Part shown: piece after piece, positions 1-5,833 of the stretch | How positions within the stretch are numbered: position 1 is the first letter of the stretch | Layout of the letters: each line of letters opens with the position of its first letter | Source of the DNA: Lentzea sp. | GTDB lineage: Bacteria > Actinomycetota > Actinomycetes > Mycobacteriales > Pseudonocardiaceae | Reading direction: 5' to 3' | Assembly: GCA_030146905.1 (NCBI GenBank) | Contig: JASLAV010000400.1 | Span: forward strand, 1 to 9,882 | DNA: 9,882 bases | Notes under the pieces: generated by a model | The model's input: only the letters and a program-made list of their open reading frames with translations | Told to the model about the DNA's origin: nothing | Databases searched by the model: none | Position numbers and translations under genes: made by a program

Positions 1-257
1 ACGGCGACGCGCAGGAAGCAGTCGGGCACGCCGAAGACCCTGCGCACCTCCAGGACCTCGTCGAGCGCGGCGACGGTCGCCTCGAACCGGCGGAGGCTGC
101 CGACGTCGGTGACGGCCACCTCGACCGACACGATCGCTTCCAGCCCCCGCTCCACGGCCGTGGGGTTGACGATCGCGCGGTAGCCGGTGATCACCCCGCC
201 TTCCTCCAGCCTCTTGAGCCGGCGGAGGCGAATGAGCGCACGTTCCGACCTCGTCAT
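1..257 (-). pseudogene. Lrp/AsnC-family regulator remnant, HTH missing, C-terminus beyond window
   Basis: Reading leftwards from an ATG at 257, the minus strand encodes about 85 residues that run off the window edge. The stretch RRLKRLEEGGVITGYRAIVN is the typical end of the Lrp/AsnC winged HTH with its linker. It is followed by the beta strands of the ligand-binding (RAM) domain, including a segment like FGVPDCFLRVAV. Family members normally carry about 40 more residues in front, holding the first helices of the HTH. Here only about nine residues precede RRLKRLEE, and the sequence beyond 257 is the 5' end of the M20 peptidase on the other strand, so the DNA-binding half is gone. The product could not bind DNA as a normal Lrp. 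The family is clear; the call of a deletion is inferred from the missing domain and the overlap with the neighbouring gene. Confidence 0.75.
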
Positions 258-1487
258 GGACTGGCTCCGACCGCGGGAGGAGGAGATGGTGGACCTCCTC
301 GCCCGGCTGGTCGCCGAACCCACCGAGAACCCGCCGGGAACGAAGCTCGGGAGCTGCGCGCGGCTGCTGGTCGCGGAGATGAACCGGCTCGGTCTGGCTG
401 CGGAGCTGGTCGAGATCACGGGCGAGCACGCCCTGGAAGACCCCTGGATCGTGCGCGGCACGGCCGGAACCGGCGCACGGCTGCTGTACCTCCACGGCCA
501 CTACGGCGTCGTCCCGGTGCAGGACCGCGACCAGTTCACGCTTCGGCGCGGGAACGGGAAGCTGGCCGGCCGCGGCACGGCGGACATGAAGGGCGGCATC
601 GTCGGCATGCTCTACGGAGCGGCGGCCGCGGCGGACCTCGGCTGATCGAGGACGGCCGGATCGTCGTCCACCTCGTCCCGGACGAGGAGACCGGGAGCGT
701 CGTCGGCTCGGGTCATCTGCGCGAGCACGGCCTGATCGACCCCGCCGCGCTCGCCATGGTCACCGGTGAACCCAGCGGCGGAAGCATCTGGAACGCCGCA
801 CGCGGTGCCATCAGCCTGAAGGTGAGCTTCGAGGGCAGGGAGGCGCACGTCGGGCAGGCCGCGTCCGGCGTCAGCACCTTCGCCCACATGGTGTGCGTGG
901 CGCAGCCGTTGCTCGCCTGCGCCGACGAGATGGCCGCCCGCACGACCGTCAGGTACGCCATGAACCCCGCCGACCCGGCGGGGTCGATGGTCGTCGTCGT
1001 CGTCGGGCGGTGCGGCGGCGGGTCGAACTTCAACGTCGTGCCGGCCGACACCTGGGTCACGGTGGACAGCCGCCTGAACCCCGAGGAGGACCTCGACGCC
1101 GTAGCTGGACCGGATGACCGCGATCATCCGCGAGGCGGCGGACCAGGCCGGTGCGCGGGTCACGATCGAGGTCACGCAGTTCCAGCCTCTCGCGGGAACC
1201 CCCGCCACCCACCGGCGGGTGCGGCGCTGGCGCGGTGCGTCACCGAGGTCCGCGGCGAGCCGGCCGCGTTCGAGATGTGCGGCGGAATTCTGGAAACCCG
1301 CTGGTACGACCGGCTCGGCATCCCCGCCTTCGGCTTCGGCGCCGGCCTGCTGGACGTCTCCCACGGGCCGCGTGAGCACGTCGACGAGCGTGAGCTGTTC
1401 CATACGGCGGCCGTCTACGCGCTGCAGGCGGACGAAATGCTCGGCACGCGGTCGCCCGTGAGTGAAAGTTGCAGCCGCACGAAGTAG
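232..1487 (+). pseudogene. M20-family metallopeptidase/deacylase (ArgE/DapE/ACY1 type), frameshifted
   Basis: M20 enzymes are cytoplasmic zinc hydrolases that cut amide bonds of peptides or N-acyl amino acids. The landmarks appear in order but in different frames: HGHYGVVP, GRGTADMKGG (metal-bridging Asp), DEETGS (catalytic and metal Glu), GEPSG and a late GPREHVDE (metal His). The first frame stops at TGA 643-645, where one C appears lost (...ADLG then LIEDGRIVV). The frame changes again near 1101-1104 (about two bases lost, creating TAG in the expected frame) and returns near 1212 (one C lost, THPAGAAL). The usual GHxDVVP Asp is Gly here. Repaired length would be about 418 aa, normal for the family. 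The ATG at 232 has GGAGG three bases upstream; an ATG at 256 is an alternative. Substrate unknown. Almost certainly inactive unless the lesions are sequencing errors. Confidence 0.85.
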
Positions 1488-1521
1488 TGTCGTGCCCACG
1501 CTCGGTGCGCACGGAGGTGAA

Positions 1522-2727
1522 ATGGACGCCGGGAGTTCGTCGATCCGCCTGCGCGTCCTCGACGCCGTCACCGACGGGGCCCTCAAACAGCTCGACCTCG
1601 ACAAGCTCCTGGAAGTGCTCTTGGAGCGCACCCGCGACCTGTTCCGCGTCGACACCGTGACCGTCCTGCTGGTGGACCGCGAAGGCGCGCAGCTCGTGGC
1701 GCGAGCCACCGCCGGGCTGGAGGAAGAGGTCTTCCAGGGAGTGCGCGTCCCCGTCGGCAAGGGCTTCGCCGGCCGCGTCGCGCAGCTGCGGGAACCGGTG
1801 CAGATCGAGCACGTCGACGAGTCCACCGTGGTCAACCCGCTGCTCTGGGAGCACGGGCTGCGGGTGCTGCTCGGCGTGCCGATGATCGCGCAGGGCGAGC
1901 TGACCGGGGTCCTGCACGTCGGCAGCACGACGTCCCGCGTGTTCACCGACGAGGAGGTCGACGCGCTGCAGCTCGTCGCCGACCGCCTGGCGGTGGGGGT
2001 CTACGTCGACCGCACGAGGTCCGAACGCGCCGCCGCCGCGATGCTGCAGGAGAGCCTGCTGCCGTCCAGCCTGCCGAGCACGGACGGCTGGGAGCTGGCT
2101 GCCCGCTACGTCCCCGGCGCGGAGAGCGGTGTCGGCGGCGACTGGTACGACGTGTTCGAGCTGCCGGGCGAGCGCATCGGCGTGGTGATCGGCGACGTCG
2201 TCGGCAACGGCCTGCGAGCCGCCGTCGTGATGGGACGGTTGAGGAGCGCGCTGCGCGCCTACGCCCTGGAGTACCTCGACCCCGCGCAGGTGCTGGACAA
2301 GCTCGACCGCAAGGCCAGCTACTTCGAGCACAACACCATGGCCACCGTCGCCTACGCGATCATCGACACGGCGACCCACCGCATGAGCCTCGCCGTCGCG
2401 GGCCACCTGCCACCGGTCGTCGCGGTGCCGGGGGAGGAGCCCACGTTCGCGAAGGCCCCCGTCGGCCCGCCCGTCGGTCTCGGCCTCGGCACCGCCGGCC
2501 GCAGGAGCACCAGCATCGACGTGCCACCGGGCACCGTCGTCGTCCTCTACACGGACGGCCTGGTGGAGCGCAGGGGACAGGACCTGGACGACGGCATGGA
2601 GCGCCTGCGCGGGACGGTGAGCCCGATGGGGCCGGAAGCGGTGTGCGTCCGGGTCATGGCCGCCATGGTCGGCGACCAGCGGGCGACCGACGACGTCGCG
2701 ATGGTGGCGATTCGGCACACCGAGTGA
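1522..2727 (+). CDS. GAF-SpoIIE (PP2C-type) serine phosphatase
   Basis: A 401-aa soluble protein. Residues about 20-165 form a GAF sensor domain (VPVGKGFAGRVA, GVPMIAQGELTGVLHV). The linker QESLLPSSLP at 176-185 is the usual lead-in to a SpoIIE/RsbU catalytic domain at about 190-400. The metal-binding Asp motifs are all present: GGDWYD (Asp207), IGDVVGNG (Asp225), YTDG (Asp345) and TDDVAMVAI (Asp390/391); AGHLPP also matches. Family members dephosphorylate STAS anti-anti-sigma proteins in partner-switching pathways, freeing a sigma factor from its anti-sigma kinase. The ATG at 1522 is chosen because a strong GGAGGTGA precedes it and GAF homology begins soon after. It starts 34 bases after the broken peptidase and shows no damage. 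The STAS-HATPase gene on the opposite strand at 3497-4240 is a plausible but unproven partner. The GAF ligand is unknown. Confidence 0.93.
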   Translation: MDAGSSSIRLRVLDAVTDGALKQLDLDKLLEVLLERTRDLFRVDTVTVLLVDREGAQLVARATAGLEEEVFQGVRVPVGKGFAGRVAQLREPVQIEHVDESTVVNPLLWEHGLRVLLGVPMIAQGELTGVLHVGSTTSRVFTDEEVDALQLVADRLAVGVYVDRTRSERAAAAMLQESLLPSSLPSTDGWELAARYVPGAESGVGGDWYDVFELPGERIGVVIGDVVGNGLRAAVVMGRLRSALRAYALEYLDPAQVLDKLDRKASYFEHNTMATVAYAIIDTATHRMSLAVAGHLPPVVAVPGEEPTFAKAPVGPPVGLGLGTAGRRSTSIDVPPGTVVVLYTDGLVERRGQDLDDGMERLRGTVSPMGPEAVCVRVMAAMVGDQRATDDVAMVAIRHTE

Positions 2728-2756
2728 GTCCGTGCCCGTCCAGCCCGGACCGTGTT

Positions 2757-3014
2757 TCAGGTAGCGGGTGAGTCGTGGGCGGACATCTCGAGCTCCAGTT
2801 GCATGCAGCGCAGGCGGGCAGGGGAGAAGTCGTAGGGCATCTTGGCGATGGCTTCGGACACGCTCATGTGGCGGGTCTTGTCCTTGCCGTCATCGGCGGT
2901 AGGAGGGTGCAAGGCGTCCCAGGCGTCGAGGAGGGCGTCGTCGTCCTCATTCAGGCCGCACTCCTCGATGACGGCGTTCAGGGTGTTTTCGAAGGCGTGC
3001 CGCTCGGCGGCCAC
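2757..3014 (-). CDS. Small acidic hypothetical protein, 85 aa
   Basis: I do not recognise this protein. It starts at GTG 3014, directly after an in-frame TAG, and reads MAAERHAFENTL...; it is rich in Asp/Glu (GLNEDDDALLDAWDAL), has a predicted helical C-terminal half (SVSEAIAKMPYDFSPARL), and shows no signal peptide or membrane segment. Third codon positions are less GC-biased than in its neighbours (AAT, CCT CCT, TTG, GAA), which hints at a different origin. It overlaps the end of the MerR remnant by 37 bases in another frame and has no convincing ribosome binding site. It could be the frameshifted C-terminal part of that regulator, a short foreign gene, or a chance ORF. It converges on the phosphatase gene with 29 bases between the stops. 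Confidence 0.4.
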   Translation of the reverse strand: MAAERHAFENTLNAVIEECGLNEDDDALLDAWDALHPPTADDGKDKTRHMSVSEAIAKMPYDFSPARLRCMQLELEMSAHDSPAT

Positions 3015-3169
3015 CTAAGCCACCGTGGATCGTCGACGGCGGCGGTGTCGTCGGGCTCGGGGAGCAGGCCGATGTCGTGGTAGTGGCGAATCGCCCGTGG
3101 CGTGGTGCCGACGAAGGCCGCCGCGTCACCGATCTCGACCTGGCGGGGTGGGAAGGAAGACGGATGCAC
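2978..3169 (-). pseudogene. MerR-family regulator remnant, HTH only
   Basis: From a GTG at 3169, preceded by GGAAGG at five bases spacing, the minus strand encodes 63 residues. VEIGDAAAFVGTTPRAIRHY followed by HDIGLLPEP is an unmistakable MerR helix-turn-helix (compare the family pattern IGELA..VGVTPRAIRHYxxIGLLPEP). MerR proteins continue with a wing (about GYRRY) and a dimerisation coiled coil, giving at least 110 residues. Here the wing is replaced by DDTAAVDDPRWLR and a stop soon after, so an internal deletion or frameshift has removed the rest. The 85-aa ORF at 2757-3014 may contain its old C-terminus, but I could not show that. The same reading frame is open upstream through the PAS remnant, so the start is uncertain. 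It cannot dimerise in the normal way and is probably dead. Confidence 0.7.
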
Positions 3170-3289
3170 GAGCACCTTCCTCACGCGATCGGGACGTGGG
3201 TCCACTTGACCACATGCCGCTGCGGAAGGCGCAACCTCCGCGACCCCGAACCCTCCACCGGCCGCCGACAACCAGGCCTGGTCGGTGCG
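3170..3289 (-). other. Spacer between PAS and MerR remnants, no recognisable gene
   Basis: The minus-strand frame stays open here and joins the PAS remnant to the MerR HTH, but its translation (AGGGFGVAEVAPSAA and onward) resembles nothing I know. The only structure I see is an imperfect inverted repeat, GTGGTC...GACCCAC, at about 3198-3215, upstream of the MerR GTG. It might be a leftover operator, but the arms are short and one carries an extra base. Confidence 0.3.
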
Positions 3290-3496
3290 CAGCTCTATGA
3301 CGAGGAACGCCCCGCCGGGCTCACCGCCGTTGCCGCGCAACGAGCTGCACACGACCCGGGCGACCACCTCGCGGCCGCGCCGGTTCACCGCGCTGATCTT
3401 CACCTTGTCGAAGCCGCGCGACTCCTCGAGGTCGAGCAGCACGTCTTCGAACTCCCGGTCGGCACCGGGGCGGCGGCGGTCGTTGCCGAGGGCGAG
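3290..3496 (-). pseudogene. PAS-domain tail of a CheB/CheR/PAS-type signalling protein
   Basis: Directly after the TAG stop of the STAS-HATPase gene, and in the same frame, about 69 residues read LALGNDRRRPG... then KISAVNRRGREVVARVVCSS and LRGNGGEPGGAFLVIEL. The pattern SAVNRRGR...VxCSPLRGxxGEPxGxxLLxE is the last three beta strands of the PAS domain found at the end of CheB/CheR/PAS fusion proteins of actinomycetes. The methylesterase, methyltransferase and the first PAS half are absent and there is no start signal of its own. I read it as the 3' scrap of a large gene joined to its neighbour by deletion. The family call rests on pattern memory and is moderate; a generic PAS sensor is the alternative. 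Confidence 0.5.
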
Positions 3497-4240
3497 CTAC
3501 TGCTTCGGCCGCAGTGCCAGCACGGCCCACACGATCTTGCCGCCGCTGGGTGACGGGACGCTGCCCCAGGCGGGGCACATCCGGTCGATGAGCTTCAGTC
3601 CCCGGTGCCCCGGCACGTCCGGGCGCGTGGCGGTGTGGGCAGGTGGCTCCGGATCGTCGTCGTGGACGGCGAGGGACAGGACGGCGGCACGCAGTTCGAT
3701 GCGCAGCACCGACTCCGACGCGGCATGCCGGACCGCGTTCTCCACGAGTTCGCTCACCACGAGCGACGCGTCGTCGGCCACCGCCGGCAGGCGCCACTCC
3801 TCGCAGACGTCGCGCACCGCCTCACGCGCCAGCAATGACGCGAGGAGCGAGTTCGGCAGGCTCAGGCGCCGGTAGCGCCGCGGCGGCGGTTCCTCCGCGC
3901 GGCGGAGTGCCGACGCGAGATCGGTCGTCGTGGCCACGTGCCGGACCACGCCGCTGCGCTTGAGATCGCGCCGGTGCCCGTCAGTCTCGGCGACGAGGAC
4001 CAGCGGGACGTCCGGCCACTGCGAGATCCTCATCCAGACCGTGGTGAAGACGGAGAACATGGCGGTGCTCGCGCACTCGAACTCCGGCCCGAGCCGCACG
4101 ACGATCGCGGCCGGCACGTCCGCGGCCTGTTTCAGCAGGCCGTCGCGCAGAGCCGGGTAGGAGGAGAGGTCCAGCCGCCCCACCGGCGTCACCACCGCCA
4201 CCCCTGCCCGGTCGGTCGTCCGAACGTCGATCTCCGTCAC
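3497..4240 (-). CDS. STAS domain-HATPase fusion (anti-sigma antagonist plus RsbW-like kinase)
   Basis: A 247-aa soluble protein. Residues about 3-112 form a STAS domain (VAVVTPVGRLDLSSYPALRD, then ECASTAMFSVFTTVWMR around 55-71, where the phosphorylatable Ser of the usual DSSG loop is kept as AST without the Asp). Residues about 125-243 form a GHKL ATPase of the RsbW/SpoIIAB class: N-box VSELVENAVRHA with Glu164 and Asn168, Mg/adenine region AVHDDDPEPP around 191-200, lid GHRGLKLID at 211-219, and AWGSVPSPSGGKIVWA at the end. Separate STAS proteins and kinases normally form a switch; here both are one chain. GTG 4240 is chosen because GGGAGGA lies nine bases upstream and STAS homology begins at once. 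It follows the dead cheB-like gene by 28 bases and is undamaged. Its sigma factor is not in the window. Confidence 0.9.
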   Translation of the reverse strand: MTEIDVRTTDRAGVAVVTPVGRLDLSSYPALRDGLLKQAADVPAAIVVRLGPEFECASTAMFSVFTTVWMRISQWPDVPLVLVAETDGHRRDLKRSGVVRHVATTTDLASALRRAEEPPPRRYRRLSLPNSLLASLLAREAVRDVCEEWRLPAVADDASLVVSELVENAVRHAASESVLRIELRAAVLSLAVHDDDPEPPAHTATRPDVPGHRGLKLIDRMCPAWGSVPSPSGGKIVWAVLALRPKQ

Positions 4241-4268
4241 GCGCCGGCATCCTCCCGCAGGTCTGCTC

Positions 4269-4884
4269 TCAGCAGATGCTTGCGCTGGCGGCGGCCGCCG
4301 CCAGCTCTTCCTCTTCCTGGTTGTCGTAGCGCTGGGCCACCAGGTCGCGCCCGGCCGACCTCGAGGCCACCGCCATCCGCCTGGCCAGCGCCGTTTTCTC
4401 CTCCAGCGTGCGCACCGCGAACCACAACGCGTGCTCCGGTGTCCAGCCATGGCCTGCGAGACAGCGGTACGGGCCGCTGTCGCTCGGCAGCTCGACCTGG
4501 CCGGCCGGTTCTGCGACGCAGCGCACGAGCAGATCGCCCATCTCGGCCACTGGTGCGACGTGGTTGACGGCGACGTGCTCGCAGCACACTGTCCGGCATC
4601 CCGGAGCACAGCGCGTCGTCGGGGGACTGCACGAGTGCGAGGCCGCCCTTGTTCTTGATCGCGGCCGTGCCGTCGTCCAGCGCCCTCGACAGCAGCAGCT
4701 TGCCGTCCTCGATCGCGGAGACGGGCAGCTCACCGCACCGGTTCGAGATCCCGGCCAGCGCGGAGGAACCACCGGCCGACATGGGCAGCACGACCACCAC
4801 GGCGGCACGCAGGACTGTGGGCAGCCGGGAAACCAGAGCCCGCAGCGCCTCCACACCACCAACGACCACCAAGTCTCTGTGCAC
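4269..4884 (-). pseudogene. CheB-like protein-glutamate methylesterase with C-terminal extension, decayed
   Basis: From GTG 4884 (AGGAG upstream) the reading is HRDLVVVGGVEALRALVSRL, matching CheB methylesterases except that the GASAGG nucleophile loop is shortened to VGG, so the catalytic Ser is gone. The expected His (VVLH) reads VVLP. After IEDGKLL the sequence jumps to LSRALDDGTAAIKNKGGLAL, missing roughly 60-80 residues of the fold. A frameshift follows near 4578 (GMPDSVL then EHVAVNHVAPVAEMG). The second frame continues with the tail typical of actinobacterial CheB-like proteins (PYRCLAGHGWTPE, ALWFAVRTLEEKTALARRMA) and stops at 4269. CheB normally removes methyl groups from chemoreceptors; this class in non-motile actinomycetes has unknown targets. 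Two catalytic residues, an internal block and the frame are lost, so it is dead. A sigma-B-like promoter remains upstream. Confidence 0.82.
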
Positions 4885-4914
4885 CGATCTCCTCACCTCG
4901 CGTTGTGGGCACGA

Positions 4915-4939
4915 GTACCCAGCGACCCCGGTACGACAC
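4915..4939 (-). promoter_or_regulatory. Sigma-B-like promoter before the cheB-like pseudogene
   Basis: On the minus strand GTGT (4939-4936) is separated by exactly 15 bases from GGGTAC (4920-4915). This fits the actinobacterial sigma-B/sigma-F pattern GNNT-N14-16-GGGTAY. The GTG of the cheB-like pseudogene lies 31 bases downstream at 4884, with its AGGAG between. The stop codon of the upstream kinase remnant is at 4945-4947, so the site sits in the short gap between the two dead genes. It could still drive the intact STAS-HATPase gene further downstream. Confidence 0.5.
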
Positions 4940-4944
4940 GTTGA

Positions 4945-5450
4945 TCAGGTCGACGGCCCGCCGTGAGCCAGCCGCGCCGTCACGAGGGTGAGCAGCTCAT
5001 CAGCGGTGAAAGGCTTGACGAGGTAGTCGTGAAGGACCCGTGACGAGTCCGCGCAGCGCGTCCGGCGTCGTGCCGAGCGCGGTCAGCAGGATGATCGGGG
5101 TGACGCGCGACGCCGGGTCGGCGCGCGCGTTCGACGAGCCGCAGGACGTCGGGGCGGGGCAGGACGACCTCGGTGACGATGAGGCCGGCCGGACGCCTAC
5201 CGCATCCGTGGGTTCGGGTCCGGACGGCTGCCGCACGGGTGTCGTCACGTGGTCGGCTCTGGCGAACGGGACCCACACGGTGAAGGTGCTGCGCGGCGGG
5301 TTGGCTGCGTACCAGTGTGGTGCCGTGGTGTCGGTCGACGAGTGCCAGCCTGGTGCCGGAGCCCTCCCTGCTGCGGGCTCTGGCGCCCTCGATCCGGTGG
5401 AAGCGAGTGAGCAGGTGCGGCATCTCGGCCGCGTCGACGCCGCGCGAGGA
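4945..5450 (-). pseudogene. Hybrid histidine kinase remnant (HATPase end plus receiver domain)
   Basis: Reading leftwards from about 5450: GVDAAEMPHLLTRFHRIEGA and REGSGTRLALVD match the G1-F-G2 part of a histidine-kinase ATPase (family pattern GIG...LF.RFHRxEGARxRxxEGTGIGLALV). The frame then changes near 5295 to STFTVWVPFARADH, the last ATPase strand. It changes again near 5190 to GLIVTEVVLPRPD, the receiver phosphorylation-site strand with Glu where Asp is expected, near 5130 to ASRVTPIILLTALGTTPDAL, and near 5035 to HDYLVKPFTADELL with the conserved Lys-Pro-Phe of receivers. It stops at TGA 4947-4945. At least four frame changes plus loss of the sensor, dimerisation and N-box regions make this a pseudogene. 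The G2 box is also altered (GSGTR instead of GTGIG). Confidence 0.8.
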
Positions 5451-5454
5451 CCTG

Positions 5455-5745
5455 CCGGGAAGGGGCCGCACGGTCGGCGTGCCGTCCGGTTCCAGGGCCA
5501 CCTGGGTCCGTCCCGGGCACAGATGAACGTGGTCAAGGGCGAGGTGCTGACCGTCCGACGCCCACGTGACCAGGTGCCGCGACACCTGGTTGAGCACCGC
5601 GTCCAGGTGGCTCGAGGTGCTGGGCGATCACGACGGGCGCGGGCAGCGTGGTCCTCAGGCCGCCCAGCAGCACCCGCAGGGCCTCGGCACCGCCGAGCGA
5701 GGTGCCGATCAGCACTGCCTGGTAGCGGGCGACGTCGGGGTCCAC
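5455..5745 (-). pseudogene. N-terminal half of a second CheB-like protein, fused to the kinase remnant
   Basis: A possible GTG at 5745 begins DPDVARYQAVLIGTSLGGAE, the CheB methylesterase nucleotide-binding-like fold with the GTSLGG nucleophile Ser intact, followed by APVVIAQHLEP with the catalytic His. Near 5610-5620 the frame shifts by one and homology continues as SHLDAVLNQVSRHLVTWASD and DHVHLCPGRTQVALEPDGTP, the next CheB strands. Soon after RPLPG (about 5457) it passes, with the frame open, into the kinase ATPase remnant, so the catalytic Asp and the rest are deleted. No convincing ribosome binding site precedes 5745. It sits 88 bases after the stop of the glycosyltransferase gene on the same strand. 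Confidence 0.75.
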
Positions 5746-5833
5746 GTTGGCCAGCGTATTTCGCGGGACGCGCACCGGCGGCCAGGAGGCGTTCCCCGCC
5801 GCGCGGTTTCGGCTCGGCGGAGTCACCGCGGCG

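Noticed and set aside
612..2718. Long minus-strand ORFs (444 and 492 aa) opposite the peptidase and phosphatase
   Set aside because: They are shadows of GC-rich coding sequence on the plus strand, with low-complexity Arg/Ala/His/Asp-rich translations and no recognisable domains.
2728..2750. Possible terminator hairpin GTCCG...CGGAC between the phosphatase and the 85-aa ORF
   Set aside because: The stem is only five base pairs with a 13-base loop and is followed by just three T residues, too weak to annotate.
3077..3553. Plus-strand ORF of 158 aa opposite the PAS and MerR remnants
   Set aside because: Its composition is Ala/Arg/Pro-rich, it has no homology I recognise, and real domain patterns are on the opposite strand.
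232..5745. Explaining all frameshifts as sequencing errors
   Set aside because: About 6 kb of neighbouring genes with the same base composition read without a single frame break, and the damaged genes also show large deletions and lost catalytic residues.
5746..5833. ECF-type promoter (GGAAC...CGTC) in the gap after the glycosyltransferase
   Set aside because: The spacer is about 20 bases, longer than the 16-17 expected, and the downstream gene is a remnant without a ribosome binding site.
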